64,000 nt of DNA, taken from assembly GCA_963764235.1 (NCBI GenBank), contig CAVXRO010000011.1, forward strand, positions 124,001-188,000. The letters are read 5' to 3'. The notes under the pieces were generated by a model. That model was given only the letters and a program-made list of their open reading frames with translations. It did no database searches and was not told where the DNA came from. Positions 36,666-45,230 of the stretch are shown piece by piece. The DNA is from DATFVA01 sp963764235 (GTDB lineage: Bacteria; Bacteroidota; Ignavibacteria; Ignavibacteriales; Ignavibacteriaceae). Both the position numbers and the translations under genes were made by a program. Within the stretch, counting starts at the first letter, position 1. Each line of letters opens with the position of its first letter.

Positions 36666-36692
36666 CTTGTTTTCCGAACCTGTTACTGCCAG

Positions 36693-36714
36693 CGGGATTC
36701 GGTTCTGAATCCCG
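36693..36714. terminator. Hairpin after the sigma-factor operon
   Basis: CGGGATTC-GGTTCT-GAATCCCG forms an 8-bp stem with a 6-base loop about 30 bases after the small membrane-protein gene. There is no T tract. It may be an intrinsic terminator or another palindromic repeat, as its arms recall the GGAATC palindromes elsewhere. Confidence 0.4.
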
Positions 36715-36787
36715 ACCGAAGTAGTGATAATAAAAATCTACTTTGGATAGCTTTATTAAAAGAGAATGTTGAATAAAAAAGGAGAGG

Positions 36788-36880
36788 AGTTTACGCCACG
36801 CAACATTACCGGATATTGGAGCTGATGAGTTTAGCGGATTTCCGGTGGGAGTTGAAGATAAATTAACTCTGCTCAGCTAA
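36788..36880 (+). pseudogene. C-terminal scrap of a GADE-type surface protein
   Basis: The plus strand encodes ATLPDIGADEFSGFPVGVED and a short tail to a TAA ending right against the TolC-type gene's stop. The PDIGADEF string is typical of 'choice-of-anchor Q'/beta-helix surface proteins of this group. No upstream body exists, so this is probably the remains of a deleted gene. Confidence 0.35.
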
Positions 36881-38206
36881 TCAATATTTACCTATTGCAT
36901 TTAATAAGGTATACTGTGCGATCAGGTATTTGTATTCATTATCAACTTTATTGTATTCGGCCTGAAGATAATTATTGTAGGCAAGTTGTAAATCAAGATA
37001 AGTTGCGGATCCCAACGTGTATGTTTCCTTTTTTATCTTCCAGCTTTCCTGTGAAGCGGCTAATGCTTTATCGGAGGCATCAAGCTGTTCCCTGGAGGTT
37101 TGTAAATCCAGACTTGCGGTCTTAACCTGGCTCCTGATGTTCAGCTCAAGGGCTTTCAGATCTTCATTTGTATTTTCAATCTGGACTTCTGCAGACTGAA
37201 TGGAATTCTCAGTATTCCAGTTTGAAAAGATCGGGATATTTAATGAGAGTCCAAGACTATAAACTTTTCTATTGAATAAATCCGAAGGCTGAACGGCATT
37301 TGATGAAAAACCATAATTAGCCGAAAGCTTAGGATAAAATCCGCTGTGTGCAATTGTCAATTGGTTTTGAGCACTCTCCTGCTCAAATTTCATGCTTTGA
37401 TAATCCTGCCTGTTACTGAATGCGGCGGCATAAAGATTTTCAGTACTGGCGTAAATCAGCGAACTATCATTTATTTCTGCAGCAGTTGAATCAAACTGAT
37501 AATCCTTTGATGGATCTATAGATAGAAATGTTAATAAATTAATTTTAGATTTAGCGAGGTTATTTTTCACCTGAAGATATGCTACCTGGGAATTTGCAGT
37601 CTGAGCTTCCTGTGAATAAACATCACTAACCGAAACCATTTTAAGATTAAACATCTGTTTTACACGATCAAGTAATCCTTCGTTGTAGTTCAAATCCTCC
37701 TTCTGAAAATTCAATAGTTTCTGATTACTGATAATCTGCATGTATAAATTTACAGTCTGGAGTTCTATATCCTGTTTTAATTTCTCAAGACTATACCTAG
37801 CAGATTGGAGATTACTTTTACTCTGGCTGATTGATGCAATATTTGAGAGTCCATCAAACAGAGTAACACTTCCTCCCGCTGAAACAGACCAGTTTCTGGA
37901 ATCAGTCTGTGAAGGTCCGATTGTCTGCAGATTCCCGAAATAATCAATCTGTTTTGAACCGCCGTTATCTGAAACTCTCTGCCAGTCGAACCCGCCATTT
38001 ATATTTAAATTCGGCAGAAGATTTCCATAAGCACTTTTCACATTCGATTCATATGCTGAGATCGAATTCGTACTTTTCACAACATTAGTATTTCTATTTA
38101 ATGCCATTGTAATAGCATCATTGAGGGAAATGTTTTGTTGTGCCGAGGAACTATTTAATGAGCATAGTACGATTAAAGATGCTGTAAAATAATTTATTCT
38201 CTTCAT
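36881..38206 (-). CDS. TolC-family outer-membrane efflux protein
   Basis: A 441-residue outer-membrane channel protein with a signal peptide (MKRINYFTASLIVLCSLNSSSAQ). It has the duplicated TolC pattern of long helical coiled regions (NLNINGGFDWQRVS; SQSKSNLQSARYSLEKLKQD; the second half LSANYGFSSNAVQ and SLGLSLNIPIFSNWN). It is the last gene of a minus-strand operon: adaptor, ATPase, permease, TolC. It completes a MacAB-TolC-like tripartite exporter. Length and domain order are standard. Confidence 0.92.
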   Translation of the reverse strand: MKRINYFTASLIVLCSLNSSSAQQNISLNDAITMALNRNTNVVKSTNSISAYESNVKSAYGNLLPNLNINGGFDWQRVSDNGGSKQIDYFGNLQTIGPSQTDSRNWSVSAGGSVTLFDGLSNIASISQSKSNLQSARYSLEKLKQDIELQTVNLYMQIISNQKLLNFQKEDLNYNEGLLDRVKQMFNLKMVSVSDVYSQEAQTANSQVAYLQVKNNLAKSKINLLTFLSIDPSKDYQFDSTAAEINDSSLIYASTENLYAAAFSNRQDYQSMKFEQESAQNQLTIAHSGFYPKLSANYGFSSNAVQPSDLFNRKVYSLGLSLNIPIFSNWNTENSIQSAEVQIENTNEDLKALELNIRSQVKTASLDLQTSREQLDASDKALAASQESWKIKKETYTLGSATYLDLQLAYNNYLQAEYNKVDNEYKYLIAQYTLLNAIGKY

Positions 38207-38230
38207 TTTTATTTTTCTTCAATTATAATT

Positions 38231-39448
38231 TTATTCATAACGCAGCGCATCGATGGGATTAAGATTTGCCGCCTTTCTTGCAGGATAAAATCCAAAGAAT
38301 ATTCCAATTATTCCCGAGAAGCTAACAGCGATTAAAATTATCTGGGGATCAATAACCGCCATCAATCCCGTATAACTATTCAATATGAAGATCACTCCGA
38401 AGGATAACAGGACTCCAATCAAACCGCCCGCAAGACTTAACACTATAGCTTCGGTTAAAAACTGGGTAAGTACATCAGAAGTTCTCGCTCCAACTGATAA
38501 ACGAATTCCGATTTCACGGGTTCTCTCTGTTACAGAAACAAGCATTATGTTCATAATCCCTATACCGCCGACAATCAAAGAAACACCTGCAACAGAAGCC
38601 AGAAGAATGGTTAAAATTTTGGATGTTTGTGTTGCCGCCTCGGTTATTTCCGCCTGGTTCCTTACGGTAAAGTCGTCATCTTCACCCGGATTTAGATGAT
38701 GAGCTTCCCTCATTATTGTTGTAAGCTGTTGTTGTGCGGCATCAATCTGATCTGTAGAAACCGCACTTGCCTGGATATAATTTATATATCTTCCGCCGGT
38801 TAACCTGTCAAGTACGGTTGTCGCCGGAGCAAAAATAATATCATCCTGATCAGAACCCATTGCACTTTGTCCTTTGGCTGTAAGAACCCCGATTACTTTA
38901 AACGGAACATTCCTGATTCTGATCTGCTGACCGATCGGATCTTCACCGGGGAAAAGCTGATCCACTACTGTTTGTCCCAGCACAGCAACTTTAGCCCTTG
39001 AAACCATATCCTTGTCGGTAAAGAAATCGCCGGATGCTAACGGCCATTCCCTTATGTCGAGAAAATTAGTAGCAACGCCCTGAATTGCTGTACTCCAGTT
39101 TCCCACACCGCCGATTACCTGACCGCCGGTTCTGACAATCGGAGAGACAGCCTTAATCAATGTTGCTTCATCCTCGATTCTTTTAACATCTTCCATCGTA
39201 AAACGATTTATACTTCCGGCACCCATTCTGATTCCGCCCGAGGAAGTTGAGCCCGGGAAAATTATTATTAAATTTGAACCGAGAGAGGAAATCTGCTGCT
39301 CAACCTGAATCTGAGCGCCATCTCCTATTGCAACCATTACAACAACAGCGGCAACTCCAATGATAATTCCAAGAGCAGTAAGCAGACTTCTCATCCTTGA
39401 TTTTAATATGCTCTTAAGCGCGACTTTTAATAGATTTTTAAAATGCAT
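38231..39448 (-). CDS. MacB-type ABC transporter permease
   Basis: A 405-residue permease with one N-terminal membrane helix (SRMRSLLTALGIIIGVAAVVVMVAIGDGA), a large periplasmic MacB-PCD domain (about 45-240), and three C-terminal helices forming the FtsX domain (ILLASVAGVSLIVGGIGIMNIMLVSVTERTREIGIRLSVGA). ATPase and permease are separate proteins here, unlike E. coli MacB. It works with the adjacent ATPase, adaptor and TolC-type genes. The exported substrate is unknown (peptides, lipids or macrolides are known for the family). Confidence 0.94.
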   Translation of the reverse strand: MHFKNLLKVALKSILKSRMRSLLTALGIIIGVAAVVVMVAIGDGAQIQVEQQISSLGSNLIIIFPGSTSSGGIRMGAGSINRFTMEDVKRIEDEATLIKAVSPIVRTGGQVIGGVGNWSTAIQGVATNFLDIREWPLASGDFFTDKDMVSRAKVAVLGQTVVDQLFPGEDPIGQQIRIRNVPFKVIGVLTAKGQSAMGSDQDDIIFAPATTVLDRLTGGRYINYIQASAVSTDQIDAAQQQLTTIMREAHHLNPGEDDDFTVRNQAEITEAATQTSKILTILLASVAGVSLIVGGIGIMNIMLVSVTERTREIGIRLSVGARTSDVLTQFLTEAIVLSLAGGLIGVLLSFGVIFILNSYTGLMAVIDPQIILIAVSFSGIIGIFFGFYPARKAANLNPIDALRYE

Positions 39449-39457
39449 TTACGGCCT

Positions 39458-40222
39458 TTAACTTTCTTCGTAAACCGTTTCTTCAATTTTTTTTAATTCT
39501 TCCGCCCCAATCAGACGATCTTTAATCATTGTATCCCGTATTACCCTTCCGTCTTTCAATTCTACTATTCTTTTCGCGAACTTTGCAAAATCTCTTTCGT
39601 GAGTAACAAGAACAATGGTTATTCCCTCTTCATTTAACCTCTGGAAAAGTGAAAAAACCTCCACCGACATTTTGCTATCGAGGTTGCCGGTCGGTTCATC
39701 CGCCAGAATCAATGAAGGTTCATTTACCAGTGCTCTTGCAATCGCCACCCTCTGCTGCTGGCCGCCGGAGAGCTGATTCGGTTCGTGATCCAGTCTGTCA
39801 CCCAAACCGACCCTTTCTAAAACCTCAATCGCTTTTTTAGCCGGATTTTTTATTCTCTCATACCGATCGTACATCAAAGGTAATTCGACATTTTCAAGGG
39901 CACTTGTTCTTGCGAGAAGATTAAATCCCTGAAACACAAAACCTATTTTCTGATTCCTGATTTTTGCATAGTCATTTTTTGAGAGCGTTCCGGTATTTAC
40001 TCCATCAAGATAGTACACACCGCTTGTGGGACTATCAAGACACCCAATCAGGTTCATCAAAGTTGATTTGCCGGAACCGGATGAGCCCATAATCGCGATA
40101 AACTCGCCTTCATCAATCTTAAGATCAACAGATCTGAGTGCGTGAACTTCAACTTCACCTACAGTATAGGTTTTTGTTAAACCGACTATTTTAATGATAT
40201 TCTTTTTGTCAGATGATTCCAT
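39458..40222 (-). CDS. ABC transporter ATP-binding protein, MacB/LolD type
   Basis: A 254-residue ATPase. Walker A is GSSGSGKS, Q-loop GFVFQGFNLL, signature LSGGQQQRVAIARAL, Walker B LILADEPTGNLD, and the H-loop follows as IVLVTHERD. It begins immediately after the adaptor's stop codon and lies 9 bp ahead of the permease gene, as expected for a translationally linked MacAB-like operon. Confidence 0.95.
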   Translation of the reverse strand: MESSDKKNIIKIVGLTKTYTVGEVEVHALRSVDLKIDEGEFIAIMGSSGSGKSTLMNLIGCLDSPTSGVYYLDGVNTGTLSKNDYAKIRNQKIGFVFQGFNLLARTSALENVELPLMYDRYERIKNPAKKAIEVLERVGLGDRLDHEPNQLSGGQQQRVAIARALVNEPSLILADEPTGNLDSKMSVEVFSLFQRLNEEGITIVLVTHERDFAKFAKRIVELKDGRVIRDTMIKDRLIGAEELKKIEETVYEES

Positions 40223-41506
40223 TTATAGCCCCCTTCTCATACCGCGCGATATATTCTGAGCCGGGTTTAAAATCTTCGGGTTTTGAGCGGTTTTTGAATC
40301 AGCGGTTTCCAAACCGGTGATTACATTTGTACTGTCTTTTAATACCCTGCTTCTGATTATCTCAGTAAATTTTCCATTACTTAGTCCCAGACTGGCATAA
40401 CCCATCGACGGATTTCCATTTTCATCAATATACCAGAATGTTCCCCGGGTTTTATTTCCTGCTTTAGCAGTTCCGCCCAGCCGGTTCTGCATTCCTCCCC
40501 GGCTTCCGGAAGAATCAAGTTTTTGTTTCAGGCTGTCAGGAAGATTACTTTTTTCATTCTGCATCCGGGCAGTATAATCCGATATCATTTTTTCAGTCGG
40601 CTGGAATCTTAATGCGGCATTCGGAATCATTAAAACATTATTCCGCTGGTCAACATAAAAATCAATTGTTGTAGTCATTCCCGGTAAAAGCAGTCCGTCA
40701 TCATTATCTGCATTTACAACCACAACATAATTCACAACATTCGAAACGACGGTAGAACCTAACCTTATCTGAACAACTTTCCCGGTAAATTCCTTATCCG
40801 GATAAGCCTGCACAGTGAACTTTGCATCCTGTCCAACTTTTATCTGCCCTATATCACTCTCATCAACGTCTGCAAGAATCTGCATTTTTGAAAGATCTTC
40901 CGCAATTGTAAAAAGGGTTGGGGCAGAGAGACTTGCGGCTACAGTTTGTCCCGCTTCCACATTCCTGTTAATAATTTTACCTTTTATAGGTGAATAAATA
41001 AAAGCATACCCCAAATTTGTTTTAGCCTGGTCAAGAGAGGTTTGTGCAGATATTAAATTTGCTTTGGCAGTTAAGAAATTAGACTTTGAAGTTATGAAAT
41101 CAAGTTCAGACATAAACTTTTTATCATATAATGACTGGTCTCTTTCATAGGTAGCTTTCGACATATCGTACTGAGCCTGAGCTTTCTCCAATCCGGATTT
41201 AGCATTATTTACCTGAAGCGCCAGGTTTGTAGTATCGAGCACAGCTAATAGTTGCCCTTTTTTAACATTAGAATTAAAATCAACAAGCAGTCTGTCAATC
41301 TTGCCGGAAACCTGCGTGCCCACATCCACTGTAGTTACTGCCTGAAGTGTACCCGTGCTGGTAATTGTTGTACTCAAATCACCCCGGGTAACCCTGGCAA
41401 AAATAAATTTATTTGTATCTGCATTACTGGTATTAAAAAAAACAAAGTAAACAACTATAACCGCGATTATTAGTAAAGAACCTGGGATTAATATTTTCTT
41501 TTTCAT
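40223..41506 (-). CDS. Periplasmic adaptor (MacA/HlyD-type membrane fusion protein)
   Basis: A 427-residue adaptor with an N-terminal membrane anchor (KILIPGSLLIIAVIVVYFVFF). A lipoyl/barrel-sandwich motif is split around a helical hairpin (about 50-210: LSTTITSTGTLQAVTTVDVGTQVSG ... YSPIKGKIINRNVEAGQTVAA), followed by a beta-barrel domain. The helical hairpin contains ERDQSLYDKKFMSELDFITSK. The last ~40 residues are an uncommon Asn/Lys-rich tail ending RGMRRGL. It is the first gene of the operon and abuts the ATPase gene without a gap. Confidence 0.93.
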   Translation of the reverse strand: MKKKILIPGSLLIIAVIVVYFVFFNTSNADTNKFIFARVTRGDLSTTITSTGTLQAVTTVDVGTQVSGKIDRLLVDFNSNVKKGQLLAVLDTTNLALQVNNAKSGLEKAQAQYDMSKATYERDQSLYDKKFMSELDFITSKSNFLTAKANLISAQTSLDQAKTNLGYAFIYSPIKGKIINRNVEAGQTVAASLSAPTLFTIAEDLSKMQILADVDESDIGQIKVGQDAKFTVQAYPDKEFTGKVVQIRLGSTVVSNVVNYVVVVNADNDDGLLLPGMTTTIDFYVDQRNNVLMIPNAALRFQPTEKMISDYTARMQNEKSNLPDSLKQKLDSSGSRGGMQNRLGGTAKAGNKTRGTFWYIDENGNPSMGYASLGLSNGKFTEIIRSRVLKDSTNVITGLETADSKTAQNPKILNPAQNISRGMRRGL

Positions 41507-41683
41507 TTAGATTTCTCAAACAGAAGTAATTGACTTTTGAATCATCTTAGATTGCTTATAATTGGACAAATAGACCCCATTCAAGGTTTAATGGGCCGGA
41601 ACTTGCGGACCTCCATTTTTTCACCCTTTGAGAACCAGAACCTTGGCTCGGTTCCCCCCCCACTTTCAATCAGAAAAGGTTGT

Positions 41684-42397
41684 TCAGGATTCTTTTCCTT
41701 TCTTACGTAACTCCTCCATAAGTGAAATTTGAATATCCTGGATCTCAACCATTCTTTCCCATTGATGGTTTAATAAGTGATCAATTTTAAGATGCAGCTG
41801 TCTTATCTCCAATTCTGACTTAAGGTTAATTTTATAATCATTTTCAGAGCGCATTCTATCCCTTGCTTCCTGACGATTTTGACTCATCATAATAACAGGT
41901 GCCTGTAAAGCCGCTATACAGGACAACACCAGATTAAGCAGAATAAAGGGATACGGATCGAATTTATTGTTTATTAAAATGAATGAATTGAGAATGATCC
42001 AGGATATTAACACTATCAGAAATGAATTTATAAATTTCCAGCTGCCGCCGAAAGCGGATATTCTATCCGACAATTTCTGACCGAATGTTAATGCAGAAGA
42101 ATACTCTTTGCTGACATCTTCAGATATTGTTTCGTTGTTCTTCAAACTATCAAGCACTTCCTTATCCAGGGAGGTAAGTTCACCCCGTTCCGAAACCAGC
42201 AGGGACTGAAAGTATTTGTACCTGTATGTCGAAAGATCTTTCCGGCAAATAAACAAACCTTTACCCCATAAAGGATAGTCTGCTTGAATTAAGTTTGAAA
42301 TAGCAGGCCGCACAATCTCTGCCGGGACGAGATCTGTTTTAGAATTACAGATCAGACAAACTCGTTTTGACCTATCGGACTTATTTATTGTGTTCAT
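41684..42397 (-). CDS. DUF1003 membrane protein
   Basis: A 237-residue protein. The N-terminal ~50 residues hold a Cys-rich stretch (RVCLICNSKTDLVP ... ICRKDLSTYRY) that may bind metal. The DUF1003 core follows (SDRISAFGGSWKFINSFLIVL ... FILLNLVLSCIAALQAPVIMMSQNRQEARDR) with two membrane helices and a long coiled C-terminus. Function is unknown in the family; relatives occur beside ion-transport and stress genes. No operon partner: it stands between the divergent octaheme gene and the adaptor gene. Confidence 0.88.
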   Translation of the reverse strand: MNTINKSDRSKRVCLICNSKTDLVPAEIVRPAISNLIQADYPLWGKGLFICRKDLSTYRYKYFQSLLVSERGELTSLDKEVLDSLKNNETISEDVSKEYSSALTFGQKLSDRISAFGGSWKFINSFLIVLISWIILNSFILINNKFDPYPFILLNLVLSCIAALQAPVIMMSQNRQEARDRMRSENDYKINLKSELEIRQLHLKIDHLLNHQWERMVEIQDIQISLMEELRKKGKES

Positions 42398-42597
42398 AAC
42401 TTCACTTTATAAAGGTTGATAGATATTTCTGTTAAGAATATAGTGAATGAAAATTCCATAAATTATGTTAAAATACAAAGGAACTTCCTTCATTTCTAAT
42501 CGAACATGATCTTTAACTTTCAACTGTATTCGTACCGATTTAACTATTTTAATAATATTTTTTATCATTTACTTGCGTTACATTAAGAAATGTTGTT

Positions 42598-42609
42598 AGT
42601 TGCAACTAT
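42598..42609. promoter_or_regulatory. Short palindrome upstream of the octaheme cytochrome gene
   Basis: The perfect 12-bp palindrome TAGTTGCAACTA lies about 85 bp before the cytochrome start, within the 296-bp gap between divergent genes (42398-42693). It might be a regulator site; no FNR- or NsrR-like consensus was seen. The rest of the gap shows nothing recognisable. Confidence 0.35.
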
Positions 42610-42693
42610 AAAAATATTTCCGGGAAAGCAAGCTTCATCTTCAGTTGAGCCTAATTCTATAACGTGACCATAACATAACTTGCGGGGAGAAAT

Positions 42694-44184
42694 ATGAACG
42701 CTAAAATCATTTCGTTAGTCTCAATAACATTCCTGATATTTTCTTGCATAAATTCACAGACAGCTGGTTCCGATAATCCTAAAATCAGTTCGGAAACCGA
42801 AGAATGCATAAACTGCCACCAAACTGTCACTCCCGGTATTGTTGCCGATTGGAGAACCAGCCTTCATTCACAAAACAGTTTCAGCCTCGCTGCTCAAAAG
42901 ACTGAAATTGAACGTCGTGTCTCCAGCAAAGATGTGACGGACGGATTAAAGAATGTTGTTATAGGCTGCTTCGAATGTCATAGCCTGAATGCGGATAAAC
43001 ACAAAGACAATTTCGATCACTTCGGATATAAAATCAATATTATCGTCTCACCGAATGACTGCGGTACTTGTCATAAAACTGAAGTAAGCGAATATGAAAA
43101 CAGTAAAAAAGCTCACGCTGTGGATAACCTTGGTAAAAACCCCGTTTTTCACGCTCTGGTTAATACCACGCTGGGAGTAAAAGAAATAAAAAACGGAAAA
43201 ATTAATATTACCGATGCTTCTCATTTCACTGAAAACGAAGCCTGCTATGCCTGTCATGGAACTGAAGTTAAAGTAGAAGGAACCAGAACGGTTTCCACAG
43301 ATCTCGGTGACATTGAAGTTCCGAAATTAACCGACTGGCCGAACCAGGGAGTCGGAAGGATAAATCCAGATGGTAGTTTTGGATCTTGTACGGCATGTCA
43401 TCCGCGACACAGTTTTTCCATTGAAATTGCAAGGCAGCCTCACACCTGTGAACAATGCCATCTTGAACCTGATGTTCCTGCCTATAATATTTATGAAGAA
43501 AGCAAGCACGGTAATATCTTTGAATCTAAAAAGGAAAAATGGAACTTTGAAGCAGTACCCTGGCAGCTTGGAACTGATTTTACAACTCCGACCTGTGCAG
43601 TCTGTCATAATAGTCTGATTGTAGACGGACAGGGCGAAACTATAGCCAACCGTTCCCACGATTTTGGGAGCAGGCTCTGGGTTAGAGTTTTTGGTTTAAT
43701 ATATTCCCATCCACAGCCAAAGAACGGCAAAACATTTGAAATTAAAAATAAGGATGGGTTACCTCTGCCCACAACTTTCGGTAATGTTCCCTCTTCAGAA
43801 TATTTAATCACTGCCGATGAACAATCAGAAAGAAAAGGCAATATGATGAAGATTTGTTCATCCTGTCATGGTAAAAACTGGGTCGAACCTTACTTTGAAA
43901 AGATGGACACTTCGCTAAAAGAAACCGATCAGATGGTTGCTGCTGCAACAGAACTTCTTTCATCAGCATGGGAAGATAAATTAGCTGACAATACAAATCC
44001 ATTCGACGAGGCTATTGAACAAATGTGGGTACAGCAATGGTTATTTTATGCTAACTCTGTAAGATATTCATCCGCAATGTCGGGACCGGATTACGCAGCA
44101 TTCAAAAACGGCTGGTGGTATCTCACAAAAAACCTTAACGATATGCAACAGATGATAGAACAGCTGAAGAAGAATAATAAATAA
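42694..44184 (+). CDS. Octaheme c-type cytochrome, hydroxylamine-oxidoreductase (HAO) type
   Basis: A 496-residue protein with eight CXXCH heme sites, at residues about 38 (CINCH), 92, 123, 184, 232, 252, 301 and 388. It carries a lipoprotein-like signal (LIFSC, Cys18), so it is probably membrane-tethered in the periplasm. Heme spacing and the C-terminal MSGPDYAAFKNGWWYL segment match the HAO/octaheme nitrite-reductase family. In classical HAO a C-terminal Tyr cross-links the catalytic heme; Tyr467 here is a candidate. Forms with it tend to oxidise hydroxylamine, those without it reduce nitrite. The ribosome-binding site is GGGGAG. The gene stands alone without an electron-acceptor gene beside it. 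Confidence 0.88.
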   Translation: MNAKIISLVSITFLIFSCINSQTAGSDNPKISSETEECINCHQTVTPGIVADWRTSLHSQNSFSLAAQKTEIERRVSSKDVTDGLKNVVIGCFECHSLNADKHKDNFDHFGYKINIIVSPNDCGTCHKTEVSEYENSKKAHAVDNLGKNPVFHALVNTTLGVKEIKNGKINITDASHFTENEACYACHGTEVKVEGTRTVSTDLGDIEVPKLTDWPNQGVGRINPDGSFGSCTACHPRHSFSIEIARQPHTCEQCHLEPDVPAYNIYEESKHGNIFESKKEKWNFEAVPWQLGTDFTTPTCAVCHNSLIVDGQGETIANRSHDFGSRLWVRVFGLIYSHPQPKNGKTFEIKNKDGLPLPTTFGNVPSSEYLITADEQSERKGNMMKICSSCHGKNWVEPYFEKMDTSLKETDQMVAAATELLSSAWEDKLADNTNPFDEAIEQMWVQQWLFYANSVRYSSAMSGPDYAAFKNGWWYLTKNLNDMQQMIEQLKKNNK

Positions 44185-44208
44185 TAATGTCCGGGTATTT
44201 ATATGATT

Positions 44209-45114
44209 TTAATTATGAAGTTCATGATGAACTTTGTCATGCAATTCTTTAGGTTCTAAATGGGAAATAATATTTACCTGCCTTGGTATATTACTTTTAA
44301 TGATGCCTTCTAAATCCGTTGCGATTTTGTGAGCCTCTTCAAGCAGTGTTCCTTTCGGGAATAAAAGATGAAACTCCAGCCAGTCAACATTTCCGCTTTC
44401 TCTTAAACGAAGCTGATGATAGTTCAAACCTCTGCTTTTTGTCTCATTATCCAGAATATTTCTTATAGATTTTGCGAGATCCTTATTAGTCTCATCCATC
44501 AAGCCACCTACCGATTGTCTGACTAGTTTGCTACCTGACCAAAGGATGTTAAGTGCTACAATAATTGCCACAATGGGATCAAAAGGCAGCCAGCCTGTTA
44601 TCCAGGTAAGTAATAATCCGGCCACAACACCAAAACTGGTCCAGGAATCGGTAAGAACGTGCTTTCCATTAGCGATAAGAATGATCGAATTGGTCTTTTT
44701 CCCTTTCCGCACTAAATATGCGCCGAGAAAGAGATTAATGACAGATGCGGCAAAAGTGAAGTAAGTTCCCTTATCAAGATTTGAAATCTCGATTCCGGAA
44801 ATTAATCTGTAGACAGAAATATATATGATGTAGATAGCAGCAAGAATGATTAGTCCCCCTTCAAATCCTGCCGAGAAATAATTTATTTTATGGTGTCCAT
44901 AGGGATGTTCCTCATCAGGTGGTTGAAAACTGTACCATAAACTGAAAACCGCAAATCCAACTCCAATAATATGAATAACAGATTCTGCGGCATCCGAAAA
45001 GATAGCCGTGGATCCTGTTAAATAGTAAGCATACCATTTCATTGCCAGCATCAGAATCCCAAAAGTAAATGAAAGCCTGATTGCAAACATCTGAACTGAT
45101 CTGTCTTTATTCAT
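44209..45114 (-). CDS. Cation diffusion facilitator (CDF) metal transporter
   Basis: A 301-residue inner-membrane metal/proton antiporter with six helices. The metal sites fit the family: YYLTGSTAIFSDAAESVIHIIG in TM2, EHPYGHHKINYFSAGFEGG at the loop, and KHVLTDSWTSFGVVAG in TM5. The cytoplasmic C-terminal domain (LRESGNVDWLEFHLLFPKG ... IISHLEPKE) regulates activity. Zn, Fe or Mn export is possible. It ends 24 bp from the convergent octaheme gene's end. Confidence 0.93.
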   Translation of the reverse strand: MNKDRSVQMFAIRLSFTFGILMLAMKWYAYYLTGSTAIFSDAAESVIHIIGVGFAVFSLWYSFQPPDEEHPYGHHKINYFSAGFEGGLIILAAIYIIYISVYRLISGIEISNLDKGTYFTFAASVINLFLGAYLVRKGKKTNSIILIANGKHVLTDSWTSFGVVAGLLLTWITGWLPFDPIVAIIVALNILWSGSKLVRQSVGGLMDETNKDLAKSIRNILDNETKSRGLNYHQLRLRESGNVDWLEFHLLFPKGTLLEEAHKIATDLEGIIKSNIPRQVNIISHLEPKELHDKVHHELHN

Positions 45115-45230
45115 TTTATCTTACTAAACGGACGATTAGTTATATTTAAATTTATTTGCCATACAAAATAGTTCAAAATTTTTATTAGAGCTATAAGTGC
45201 GATAAATAAAATCGGCGGGTTTTGGCGATT

